NCBI RefSeq assembly: GCF_900188345.1
Contig: NZ_FZOD01000070.1
Span: 1 to 51,117, forward strand
DNA: 51,117 bases
Direction: 5' to 3'
From: Streptosporangium subroseum
GTDB taxonomy: Bacteria > Actinomycetota > Actinomycetes > Streptosporangiales > Streptosporangiaceae
Numbering within the stretch: the stretch's first letter is position 1; every line of letters begins with the position of its first letter. The notes under the pieces are model-generated. The model was not told the DNA's origin. It ran no database searches and saw only the letters and a list, made by a program, of their open reading frames with translations. Shown in pieces: positions 17,923 to 25,816 of the stretch. The position numbers and the translations under genes are program-made.

Positions 17923-19425
17923 TCACTTCTTCCAGCCCGGCGTGGTGCCGCACTTGGCCTTCGCGTTGATGCAGACCTTCACGAGCGCGCCGAGGTTCTC
18001 CGGCTTCCAGGCGTTCATGAAGTCCCCGTGAATCGAGGACGCCAGGCCCGAAGACAGCGCCAGGCCGTCACCGCCGAGGGAGTCGTAGCCGAGCATGAAC
18101 GAGAGGTTGGGGACCGCGACCGGATAGGCGCCGGAGCACTTACCGTCCTTGGCCGGTCCCATGTGCGACTTGTGGTCGGGCGAGTCGATGTTCTTGCCGT
18201 CCCAGCAGTCCTGGAACGTCAGCTGGTAGATCAGGTTGCCGCCCGGTGCGCAGACGGGCCAGTTGCCGTCGGCGCTGCGTCCGGTCTCCGCGCTGCCGGC
18301 GCACCAGAACTGGCCGGAGGCACCCTTCGGCGTCGCCACCTGCCGCTTCGCGTCGCCCTGCACCACGACCAGACCCGGCGGGAACGGCACGACATCCGAC
18401 GGGTCCTTGAGCCGGGAGCCGTAGTACACGCGGAAGTTCTTCATCGGGACCACTTTGCCGTTACGCAGCAGGGTCGGCGCCCAGTAGGCGCTGTGGTCCC
18501 CGAGCGCGTCGCAGGTCGTCTGACTCGCGAGCAGGTCTTCCGGCGTGGTGGTCGCCGTCACCTTCGGGCCGAAGAAGGTGTGCATGTGGGAGGCGCCGGA
18601 CAGGCCGGGCAGCACGATCGGGTCGTCCTTGGCCTCGTTGGCCACCGTGCAGTTGGTGTGGAACTCAGGGACTCGCACGATTCCCGCGGGAACCGCTTCG
18701 GGTGCGACCTTGTTGTATGCGTCCAGGGCCTTCTTCCATGCGGCCTGGTTCACCGGCACCCAGCCGGCGGCAGGCGCGGTAGTGGTCGGGGTGGCGCTGG
18801 GGACGGGCTTGGTCGGGGTCGGGCTCGCCCCGGGCTTGGTCGGGGTGGCGCTGGGCGTGGGCTTGGGGGTCGTGCTCGGCTCGGGATCGGTCGAGCCGGT
18901 GCCGAAGACCTGGAACTCCCACAGCGAGACGCCGTACTGGCCGGACCGCTTGGTCGCGTACAGCCGCACGAACCGGCCGGTGGCCGACACGTTGATGGTC
19001 TGGACGCCGCCCTTGCCCGCCGTGGTGCTGTACACCGTCTTCCAGGGGCCACTGCCGCCGGCGGCGGTCTGGATCTGGAACGCCGTGGCGTGGGCGTTCT
19101 CCCAGTTGATGACGACCTTCTTGATGGCGGTGGACTTGCCGAGGTCGACCGAGAGCCACTGCGGGTCGCTGAACTTGCTGGACCAGCGGGTGCCGGTCTT
19201 GCCGTCGACGGCGGCCGCGGCCGACAGGTCACCGCGCTCCGCCGAGGAGACGGTGGCGTTACGGCCCTGCGAGAGGGGCACCTCGGCCGCGGCGGCCGGG
19301 GAGGCGACGCTCACCACGGATGCGCTCAGGAGGCCGACGAGAACACCGGCCAGCGACAGGCCACGGACCTGGCGTACGAAGGACGCGCGTCCGGCTCTGA
19401 TGCCGCGCGAGGCGGTTGTGCTCAT
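17923..19425 (-). CDS. Secreted DUF1996 protein with N-terminal discoidin-like (F5/8 type C) domain
   Basis: A 500-residue exported protein. A long signal peptide (about 1-47, ending A-A-A-A) is followed by a discoidin/CBM32-like beta-sandwich (about 50-175; R-W-S-S-K-F-S-D-P-Q-W-L-S-V-D-L-G and L-W-E-F-Q-V-F-G). A Thr/Pro-rich linker (about 177-220) leads to the DUF1996 domain (about 225-490). The latter has the conserved pattern E-F-H-T-N-C, H-M-H-T-F-F-G, Y-W-A-P-T-L, F-Q-D-C-W-D-G and S-H-M. Function of DUF1996 is unknown, though its His/Asp/Cys-rich core suggests an enzyme or metal site. The discoidin part probably binds glycan. The ribosome site is weak (AGGAC 12 nt upstream). Confidence 0.88.
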   Translation of the reverse strand: MSTTASRGIRAGRASFVRQVRGLSLAGVLVGLLSASVVSVASPAAAAEVPLSQGRNATVSSAERGDLSAAAAVDGKTGTRWSSKFSDPQWLSVDLGKSTAIKKVVINWENAHATAFQIQTAAGGSGPWKTVYSTTAGKGGVQTINVSATGRFVRLYATKRSGQYGVSLWEFQVFGTGSTDPEPSTTPKPTPSATPTKPGASPTPTKPVPSATPTTTAPAAGWVPVNQAAWKKALDAYNKVAPEAVPAGIVRVPEFHTNCTVANEAKDDPIVLPGLSGASHMHTFFGPKVTATTTPEDLLASQTTCDALGDHSAYWAPTLLRNGKVVPMKNFRVYYGSRLKDPSDVVPFPPGLVVVQGDAKRQVATPKGASGQFWCAGSAETGRSADGNWPVCAPGGNLIYQLTFQDCWDGKNIDSPDHKSHMGPAKDGKCSGAYPVAVPNLSFMLGYDSLGGDGLALSSGLASSIHGDFMNAWKPENLGALVKVCINAKAKCGTTPGWKK

Positions 19426-19769
19426 AGTGAATGAAGTCCTTGTCCTGTTGGGAAGTCGTGCAGGGGACGTCTGGCGGCGCGTGCGAGCGCCACTACATAG
19501 GAGACCCCTGGGTCGCGAGTGGATAACAGAAACTTCGGAGAAGTCCGGAATGTTTTGTTATCCGTCCTGCGCCCGGCCTGTCTCCCGGCCGGAAGGCCGA
19601 CGCCAGTCTCCCCGTTTGCGAATTTTGTGAAGAATCGTCCAGTTCCGTCGCCGTCGGCAGGCGACGGAACCGACGACCGGCGGAGAGCGGAGTGCGACGC
19701 CCGGAACCGGCGAGCCGGCCAAGGCGATCCTGAACGCCCGAACCCGGGCGGGCATGCGACGCTGTGGAC
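19426..19769. other. Intergenic region with two strong dyads
   Basis: No gene is supported. A dyad with arms GGATAACA (19521-19528) and TGTTATCC (19556-19563) extends inward with one bulge and encloses a small ACTTC/GAAGT hairpin. A second, perfect 11-bp stem with a 7-nt loop lies at 19642-19652 / 19660-19670. Local base composition is more AT-rich than the flanks around 19515-19565. The region separates the leftward DUF1996 gene from the rightward phosphoesterase gene and presumably contains both promoters. Confidence 0.5.
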
Positions 19770-20252
19770 ATGAAGGTTGTGGCGCTGGCCGACACCCACG
19801 CCCCTCGGCGGTGGAAGTCCTGTCCGCCGCGTGTGGCCGAGCATCTCCGGAACGCCGACGTGATCCTGCACGCGGGTGACGTCTGCGTCGCCGGGGTGCT
19901 GGACGAGCTCGCCGCCTACGCGCCGGTCCACGTGGTCAAGGGCAACAACGACGGGCCCGACGTGGTCGCACCCGAGACCCTGGAGCTGGATCTCGGCGGG
20001 CTGCGCGTGGCGATGATCCACGACAGCGGTGCGGCGCAGGGGCGGACCGCCCGGATGCGGCGCCGGTTCCCCACGGCCGACCTGGTGGTCTTCGGACACT
20101 CCCACATCCCGCTCGACCACAGCGAGAACGGCCTGCGCATCTTCAACCCGGGCTCCCCCACCGACCGCCGCCGTCAGCCCCACGGCACCCTGGGCCTGCT
20201 GCGGATCGAGAACGGCCGCCTCCTCGACGCCAGGATCGTCGCGGTCACCTGA
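19770..20252 (+). CDS. YfcE/MJ0936-type metallophosphoesterase
   Basis: A 160-residue cytosolic calcineurin-like phosphodiesterase. All metal-binding motifs are visible: D-T-H near residue 9, G-D-V near 37, G-N-N-D near 58, H-D-S-G near 80 and G-H-S-H near 110. The length is typical of the YfcE family, which hydrolyses phosphodiesters with manganese; the physiological substrate is unknown. The ATG at 19770 is preferred to the in-frame GTG two codons earlier. Neither has a clear Shine-Dalgarno, so the start is uncertain by two residues. Confidence 0.88.
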   Translation: MKVVALADTHAPRRWKSCPPRVAEHLRNADVILHAGDVCVAGVLDELAAYAPVHVVKGNNDGPDVVAPETLELDLGGLRVAMIHDSGAAQGRTARMRRRFPTADLVVFGHSHIPLDHSENGLRIFNPGSPTDRRRQPHGTLGLLRIENGRLLDARIVAVT

Positions 20253-20265
20253 CCGGCGCCGGCCC

Positions 20266-21279
20266 TCAGCCGGGGGCGTCGTGACGGTACGGCAGGCGCC
20301 GCTGCACGAGGAACAGCCAGACCATGGAGGGCAGTATCACCAGTGCCCCGACGCCGAGCACGATCAGCGTGGCGGTCAGCACGGACGGATGGGCGGCGGC
20401 CTCCTCGACGGTCAGGCCGGGCGGGAGCATGACGGGATACTGCGCGAGCGGCCAGCCCCACACGACCGCAGTGACCGCCAGCGCGGCGGTGATCCGGACG
20501 AGCAGGAAGCGCCGCCTCCACAGCAGGGCGAGGGAGATCAGGCCGAGCACGGCACTGGCGACCAGCAGGGGCAGCGCCCGGTGGGTGAGTCCCTCGAAGA
20601 GCCGGGGGGCGTCTCCGCGCAGCACGGCGACGCCGCCGAGCGCGACGACGCCCACGCCCAGACCGATGATCAGGGCTCTACGGCGGAATCCCCCGGCCAG
20701 CTCGGGCAGTCCGGCCCGTACGGCGTCGTCGCACAGATATACCGCGGCGAGGTAGGCGCAGACGCCGACCGCGAGGACCCCGCCCAGCAGCGAGGTCGGG
20801 GCGAGCCAGCTGTTCACGAGATCCCCGGCCGCGAGACCGGGAGGCACTCTCCCGGAGGCGACGGCTCCGGCGACCGTACCCAGGAAGAAGGGCGTCAGGA
20901 CGGAGGAGACGGCGAAGGCGGCGCCGAACAGGCGCTGCTGCCACAGCTCGGTGCTGGCCTTGCGGAAGGCGAAGGCGGCTCCCCTGACGATGATGCCGAG
21001 CGCCACCAGGGTCAGCGGGATGTAGAGCGTGGACATCACCGCGGCGAACACCGGGGAGAAGCCCGTCCACAGCACGACGATGACAAAGATCAGCCAGACG
21101 TGGTTGGCCTCCCACACCGGGCCGATGGAGTGCTCGATGAGGCGGCGCTGCGGCATTCCCTTCCGGCTGCGCCCGGCCAGCAGGTCCAGGATGCCCCCGC
21201 CGAAGTCGGCGCCGGCCAGCAGGGCGTAGAGCGTCACGCCCACCCACATCACGATCAGCAGGGCCTGCGCCTGGTCCAT
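20266..21279 (-). CDS. cydB: Cytochrome bd oxidase subunit II
   Basis: A 337-residue membrane protein with 8-9 hydrophobic helices. Family landmarks are G-A-D-F-G-G-G-I-L-D-L near residue 23, I-G-P-V-W-E-A-N-H-V-W-L near 50 and F-R-K-A. With CydA it forms the bd quinol oxidase, which reduces oxygen at high affinity without proton pumping. It starts 4 nt after the cydA stop, so the two are translationally linked. The cydDC exporter genes needed for assembly are not in the window. Confidence 0.93.
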   Translation of the reverse strand: MDQAQALLIVMWVGVTLYALLAGADFGGGILDLLAGRSRKGMPQRRLIEHSIGPVWEANHVWLIFVIVVLWTGFSPVFAAVMSTLYIPLTLVALGIIVRGAAFAFRKASTELWQQRLFGAAFAVSSVLTPFFLGTVAGAVASGRVPPGLAAGDLVNSWLAPTSLLGGVLAVGVCAYLAAVYLCDDAVRAGLPELAGGFRRRALIIGLGVGVVALGGVAVLRGDAPRLFEGLTHRALPLLVASAVLGLISLALLWRRRFLLVRITAALAVTAVVWGWPLAQYPVMLPPGLTVEEAAAHPSVLTATLIVLGVGALVILPSMVWLFLVQRRLPYRHDAPG

Positions 21280-21283
21280 CAGA

Positions 21284-22615
21284 TCACTCCGGTTCCTGGG
21301 GGGCGCGCGTCATCCGCCGCAGGACGTAGACGATGGCGACGGTGAGCACCAGGTAGACCAGCGAGACGATGACAAACCCCGCCCACAGGCCGGGCGCCGG
21401 ATTGACCGCGTCGATCGTGCGCAGCTTGCCGTACACCACCCACGGTTGCCTGCCCACCTCCGTCACGACCCAGCCGCACTCCACGGCGACGACGGCGGCC
21501 ACCCCGGAGACCGCCGCGAGCCGTAGGAACCACCGGGAGCGGGGCAGCTCACGCCGCCGCCACCACGTCACGGCGAACCAGGCCGACAGCAGGAGCAGGA
21601 AGGAACCCAGTCCCACCATCGTGTCGAAGGCCAGGTGCACGGGGGTGACCGGCGGACGATCCGCCGGCGGCACCCTCTCCAGTCCCTGGACGACGGTGTC
21701 GGGACTGAAGCCCACCAGCAGGGACAGCCCGCTGGGGATCTCGATCGCGTAGCGCATCTCGCCGCCGGCCGCGAACCCGCCCAGGCTCAGCGGCGCGTTC
21801 GCGCGGGTGTGGAAGATCCCCTCCATCGCGGCGAGCTTGGTCGGCTGGCGTTCGGCCAGGAATCTGGCCGCGTAGTCACCCACCAGGATCTGGACCGGCG
21901 CGAGCACCGCCGCCATTGTGAAGGGCACGACGAACCCCAGCCGGTGGTAGCGGTCCCGGCGTCCGCGCAGCATCGCCACCGCGTACACACTCGCGGTGGC
22001 GAACCCGGCGACCATGAACGCCGCCACGATCATGTGCAGCGTCTGCGGCGGCGTGGCGGGATTGAACATCGCCCTCCACGGGTCCACGCCGGTCACCCGC
22101 CCGTTCTCCAGGTCGAAGCCGACCGGCTGGTTCATCCACGCGTTGGCGCTCACCACGAAAAACGCCGAGGCCACCCCCGCGATCAGTATGGGCACCCCGC
22201 TCAGCAGGTGGGCCCGGGGCGACAGCCTGTCCCAGGCGTAGAGGTAGATACCGAGAAAGATGGCCTCGACAAAAAAGGCGATCCCCTCCATCGCGAAGGG
22301 GAGCCCGATCACCTGTCCGTAGGTGCCCATGAGCCCCGGCCACAGCAGGCCCATCTCGAAGCTGAGGATCGTCCCGGAGACCGCCCCGACCGCGAACAGC
22401 ACGCCCACCGCCTTGGCCCACCGCCGCGCCAGCCGCAGGTAGTCGCCGTCACCCGTGCGGATCGCCCGCCACTCGGTGAACAGCAGCAGGGCCGGCATCC
22501 CGACGCCCAGACACGCCAGCACGATGTGCCAGCCCAGCGACAGCGCCATCTGCAGGCGCGCCGCCGCCAGGTCCGCCGGGCTCGCCGGACCGGCCAGCGC
22601 GACGAGCACCGTCAC
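21284..22615 (-). CDS. cydA: Cytochrome bd oxidase subunit I
   Basis: A 443-residue integral membrane subunit that carries the three haems and oxidises quinol. Typical segments are R-L-Q-M-A-L-S-L-G-W-H (haem-ligand His), N-A-W-M-N-Q-P-V-G-F and G-R-Q-P-W-V-V-Y-G-K-L-R-T. The quinol-binding Q-loop is short, as in actinobacterial and Bacillus enzymes rather than the long E. coli type. The GTG at 22615 is chosen because homology begins there. The open frame extends a further 49 codons through a Cys/Pro/Arg-rich stretch encoded by a repetitive leader, which is not credible as protein. Confidence 0.92.
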   Translation of the reverse strand: MTVLVALAGPASPADLAAARLQMALSLGWHIVLACLGVGMPALLLFTEWRAIRTGDGDYLRLARRWAKAVGVLFAVGAVSGTILSFEMGLLWPGLMGTYGQVIGLPFAMEGIAFFVEAIFLGIYLYAWDRLSPRAHLLSGVPILIAGVASAFFVVSANAWMNQPVGFDLENGRVTGVDPWRAMFNPATPPQTLHMIVAAFMVAGFATASVYAVAMLRGRRDRYHRLGFVVPFTMAAVLAPVQILVGDYAARFLAERQPTKLAAMEGIFHTRANAPLSLGGFAAGGEMRYAIEIPSGLSLLVGFSPDTVVQGLERVPPADRPPVTPVHLAFDTMVGLGSFLLLLSAWFAVTWWRRRELPRSRWFLRLAAVSGVAAVVAVECGWVVTEVGRQPWVVYGKLRTIDAVNPAPGLWAGFVIVSLVYLVLTVAIVYVLRRMTRAPQEPE

Positions 22616-22800
22616 GGCGTGAACGTTTCGGTGAGTACGGCACGGCACCGGGCAGCGGGCCGGACAGAGGGCCGGACAGCGGTCCAGGTTGCGGTCCGGA
22701 CAGAGGGCCGGGCGAGAGTCCGGACAGGCTTCACCGCGGCGTCCACGAAGGAGGCCTGCCACGCTCCCCTGGCGTCGATGTTGCCTCTGACGTGCATGAA
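22616..22800 (-). repeat. Degenerate CCGGACAG-type repeats in the cydA leader
   Basis: Imperfect copies of a CCGGACAG(AGGGCCGG) unit occur from about 22659 to 22727 with intervals of 10-30 nt. They lie upstream of cydA and inflate its open reading frame. They may be a small minisatellite or a regulatory array; nothing else is visible. Confidence 0.45.
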
Positions 22801-23183
22801 TAGGGCTTTCCCCGCCTCATGACGATCACAAACGACTCGTCAGGCCTCTCCCGCTCACGCTTCACGATGCGAGACAGCGGTGGACGGTTCTAAATGATCG
22901 TTCTCTAATTCGTCGTGAAGAGGTCGCAGATCGGCTGAGGGAAGCAGGCATCGCGCGGGGATGAATCCCTTGTCGCTCTACCTGGACGGACGGCCCGAGC
23001 CGCCCGAAGGCCGGGGTCGAGAACGCCTCGAACAGGGCGCCCACGTCACGGTGGATCACATCAAAGGTTGACACCTCGGCGGCCGGCTCGGAAATTCCCC
23101 CGCGTTCTCCTTGCGGGCGGAGGGCGCCCATGGCGATTCAGGCCGGAGGGAACTCTCCAGAGCGGCCATGCGTCAGATCATCC
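22801..23183. other. Gap without a supported gene
   Basis: No credible ORF with ribosome site was found. A short stretch at 22892-22963 translates on the plus strand as N-D-R-S-L-I-R-R-E-E-V-A-D-R-L-R-E-A and could be a remnant of a coding sequence, but it is closed by stops and I do not recognise it. The right end carries the leader of the following secreted-protein gene. Confidence 0.35.
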
Positions 23184-24341
23184 ATGAGGCGAACGAGGCG
23201 TTTGCAGTTGTTCGCGTCGACTTTGGCATTCATGCTCGCGGCCGGTACGGCCTCCGCGTGCTCGACCGCGTACGAGCCACCGGTTCGACCCGCCGCCCTG
23301 CCAGAAGTGCCGGCTTTCCCGCCGGCCGAAGAGGTCTGGCCGGACGCGTTCTTCGAGACGCCGGGGTGGATCAAGGATGTGCGCGCCGTCCAGCCGATGG
23401 CCATGCTCAGCTCGCACGAGGTTCTTCTCGCCAATCCCAACGGCAGGCATCCCGTTCTTGTGAGTTACGACCGGTGGACCGGACGGCATCGCGTGCTGGC
23501 CAGGATTCCGGATGGACCCGCCGGGCATTGGATCACGAAAGCGGCTTCCGGGGCCGGCCATGTCGCGTGGATGGCACGGGTAGGAGGCGATGGCGGTCCA
23601 CCCCGCATGCAGATCTGGGCCATGCCCGCTTCTGGCGGACCTCGCAGACTTCTCGCCGAGTTCTCCGGCAAGGGCTACTCCACGAAAGCTCTCGGCGGAT
23701 TCGAGATCGCGGACGGCTATGTCGTCTGGTGGACACACTCCTTCGAAACCGTGCATCGCGTTCCCCTCTCCGGGGGATCGGTAGAGCCGATTCCCGGCAA
23801 GGGACACAACTACATGTCCTCATGGCCATGGGCACACGATGGACGGGACAGCTTGCTCAACCTCGCCACCGGCGAACAACGCAACGTGGCGGACATGGAC
23901 GGACTCTCCAGACGCTGTGGACCCGAGTGGTGCGTCAGCGAGCTCGATCCAAGGATGTACGAGCTGACGAATGTCGTCATGCAGCGGGTGGACGGTTCCG
24001 GCAGGACGCTCATCCCCGGCACGCACATGGCGGAGGCCCTGCTGCACGACAGGTTCGGGTTTTTCGACCCGCCCTTCGTCCGTGGAGGAGAGTCCCTGGT
24101 CATATCCACGGGCAGATCAGTGGGAACTCTCGGATCCGCGACCGTGCTGCATGACCGTTGCACGGAGCGGTCGGCTCTCATCGACCCGCCTCGGAAGCAA
24201 CCGGCCGCCGTTGACATGCCGGATCCCATCCGCCTCGGCGGCTCCGCACCCGGCGGCCCCCTCCTTTTCTGGCGGGCTTCCGGCAACCGGTACATGGTGA
24301 TGGACGTTTCTCGCATCCCTGCGGGCAGGTGCTCACCGTGA
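23184..24341 (+). CDS. Secreted or lipid-anchored propeller-like protein of unknown function
   Basis: A 385-residue exported protein I cannot name. The N-terminus (M-R-R-T-R-R, hydrophobic core, G-T-A-S-A-C) is a signal peptide, with Cys26 as a possible but weak lipobox. The mature part contains recurring strand pairs with W and G-G motifs (V-L-V-S-Y-D-R-W-T-G-R-H-R, I-W-A-M-P-A-S-G-G-P-R-R-L-L, V-H-R-V-P-L-S-G-G-S-V-E-P-I). This suggests a six- or seven-bladed beta-propeller of the TolB/WD40-like kind. Two Cys pairs (C-G-P-E-W-C; C-T and C-S-P at the end) may form disulfides. Base composition is slightly less GC-biased than the neighbours. Confidence 0.7.
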   Translation: MRRTRRLQLFASTLAFMLAAGTASACSTAYEPPVRPAALPEVPAFPPAEEVWPDAFFETPGWIKDVRAVQPMAMLSSHEVLLANPNGRHPVLVSYDRWTGRHRVLARIPDGPAGHWITKAASGAGHVAWMARVGGDGGPPRMQIWAMPASGGPRRLLAEFSGKGYSTKALGGFEIADGYVVWWTHSFETVHRVPLSGGSVEPIPGKGHNYMSSWPWAHDGRDSLLNLATGEQRNVADMDGLSRRCGPEWCVSELDPRMYELTNVVMQRVDGSGRTLIPGTHMAEALLHDRFGFFDPPFVRGGESLVISTGRSVGTLGSATVLHDRCTERSALIDPPRKQPAAVDMPDPIRLGGSAPGGPLLFWRASGNRYMVMDVSRIPAGRCSP

Positions 24342-24800
24342 ACCGCCGCGGTCTCGGCGGTCGGGAATGCCCCCGTTCCCGGCGCGAACGAGCCATTCCA
24401 GCTCGTTGACGTCGAGTTCGACGAGCCCCGTAGGGACGAGGTCCCGGTCCGGGTCGAGACGGTCGGCATCTGCCATGCGGACGTGATCGCCGCGCAGGGC
24501 CGGGCCCCCTTTCCCATCGCCCATCGCCGGGTGTCCTCGAACATGAGGGGCCGCATCGTCGAGCAGATCGAACCGAGCGCGGACCGGTTGAGCGTCGGCG
24601 ACCGTGCGATCCTGACCTTCGACGCGTGCGGCGCGTGCGGCCCGTACTCGGCTGGGCACCCGACGCGGTGCGCGTCGTACCTGTCCATTCGATGGGCAAG
24701 GCGCCCCCGGCCGGGTCGACCGTCGACGAGCTATCGCGTGGTGGCACCGGCCCCGACGGCTCTCTCACAGTGTTCGGCGAGGAACCCAGTGGGTCGGGAC
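24342..24800 (+). pseudogene. Zinc alcohol dehydrogenase pseudogene (aryl-alcohol dehydrogenase type)
   Basis: Directly after the preceding stop the frame reads E-P-F-Q-L-V-D-V-E-F-D-E-P-R-R-D-E-V-P-V-R, then G-I-C-H-A-D-V, then S-V-G-D-R-A-I-L-T-F-D-A-C-G-A-C, the N-terminal GroES-like half of an MDR alcohol dehydrogenase. The expected G-H-E zinc motif is replaced by A-H-R-R-V-S-S-N. Similarity then appears to jump to another frame (G-P-D-G-S-L-T-V-F-G-E-E) before being lost at the LysR gene. No start codon with ribosome site and no Rossmann domain are present. Confidence 0.6.
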
Positions 24801-25694
24801 CGCGGGGGTCGGTTCACCGGAGGCGAGCTCGCGCACGACGTGGGCGAACCCCCGCACGAGGGGGTTGTCCGCGCCGTCGACCCAGGCGAGGGCGACCCGG
24901 AGCGGTTCGACGTCCGTGAGGGGGACCCAGGACAGGTCGGGGCGGGCGTAGTACTGGGCCATGCTGGTGGGCGCGAAGCAGATGGCGGTGCCTTCGGCCA
25001 CCTGCTCGAGCATCTCCTCGACGTTGTCGTTGGTCGGTCCCCACCGGGGGCTCGATCCGTCCGGTCTGGGATTGACCGCCCACCAGTCCACCCAGATCCG
25101 TGGCGCCCGTTCGGTCCACATCAGGGGCTCGTCGTTGACCTCGAGCACGGAGATGCCATCGCGACCGGCGAGCGGGTGGCCGGACGGCAGGCCGACGATC
25201 CGGGGTTCGGTGTGCACGATCTCGGCGTGCAGGCCCGTGACGTCGGCGGGCAGCCAGACGAAGGCGACGTCCACCCGGCCGTCGCGCAGCGCGCTCACCT
25301 CCTGCCCCCAGTCGAACCGCTTCGGCTCGACCCGTACGCCGGGATGGCGGCGGGCGAACTCGGCCCGCGCCCGGGTGGTGAGCTCGCCGGCGCCGCTGGC
25401 CTCGAAGCCCACGCGCAGCACCCCGGTCTCGCCACGCCGGTGCCGTTCCGCGGCGGCCGTCACCCGGCCGGCCTGGCTCAGCGTGCGGCGGGCCTCGGCC
25501 ACGACGTCGCGCCCGGCCGCCGTCTCGGTGACGCCCCCGGCATGCCGGTCGAACAGTCGCACGCCGAACTCGGACTCCAGGTTCTTGAGGGCGTACGAGA
25601 GGGCGGGCTGGCTCACGTACAGCAGTTCCGCGGCCCGTCCGAGGTTTCCCTCGTCGGCGATCGCGACGAGATAGCGCAGCTGGCGCAGCTCCAT
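24765..25694 (-). CDS. LysR-family transcriptional regulator
   Basis: A 309-residue regulator. The winged HTH lies at 1-60 (M-E-L-R-Q-L-R-Y-L-V-A-I-A-D-E-G-N-L-G-R-A-A and S-Q-P-A-L-S-Y-A-L-K), followed by a linker helix and a periplasmic-binding-like effector domain (about 90-295). The start is the ATG of M-E-L-R; the frame stays open upstream but homology does not. It is divergent from an SDR gene, its likely target. A dyad with the T-N11-A form lies 10-24 nt upstream of its start and suits autoregulation. Confidence 0.9.
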   Translation of the reverse strand: MELRQLRYLVAIADEGNLGRAAELLYVSQPALSYALKNLESEFGVRLFDRHAGGVTETAAGRDVVAEARRTLSQAGRVTAAAERHRRGETGVLRVGFEASGAGELTTRARAEFARRHPGVRVEPKRFDWGQEVSALRDGRVDVAFVWLPADVTGLHAEIVHTEPRIVGLPSGHPLAGRDGISVLEVNDEPLMWTERAPRIWVDWWAVNPRPDGSSPRWGPTNDNVEEMLEQVAEGTAICFAPTSMAQYYARPDLSWVPLTDVEPLRVALAWVDGADNPLVRGFAHVVRELASGEPTPAVPTHWVPRRTL

Positions 25695-25703
25695 CCAGGG
25701 ATC

Positions 25704-25718
25704 ATAAGTCCTCTTTAT
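25704..25718. promoter_or_regulatory. LysR-type operator candidate
   Basis: ATAAGTCCTCTTTAT is an ATAA-N7-TTAT dyad containing T-N11-A, the classical LTTR box. It sits in the divergent region between the LysR gene and the SDR gene, close to the LysR start. Confidence 0.5.
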
Positions 25719-25777
25719 GGAGTCGGTGACCTTCTGTCTTGGACGGTACGGCTCGGCTACCGGCATAACTGAAGGCA

Positions 25778-25806
25778 TCACCCGATGAGGCGTCACCCCG
25801 ATGAGG
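25778..25806 (+). repeat. Two tandem 13-14 bp units in the SDR leader
   Basis: TCACCCGATGAGG (25778-25790) and TCACCCCGATGAGG (25793-25806) are nearly identical direct repeats. The second supplies the GAGGAG ribosome site of the SDR gene, so the first may be a duplicated, non-functional ribosome site. Confidence 0.55.
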
Positions 25807-25816
25807 AGATTTGACA

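Noticed and set aside
22616..22762. N-terminal extension of CydA rich in Cys, Pro and Arg
   Set aside because: Encoded by repetitive leader DNA with no homology; the GTG at 22615 gives a normal CydA N-terminus.
25773..25806. Tandem short repeats as a CRISPR or larger satellite
   Set aside because: Only two units of 13-14 bp; no array or spacers. No CRISPR was seen anywhere in the window.
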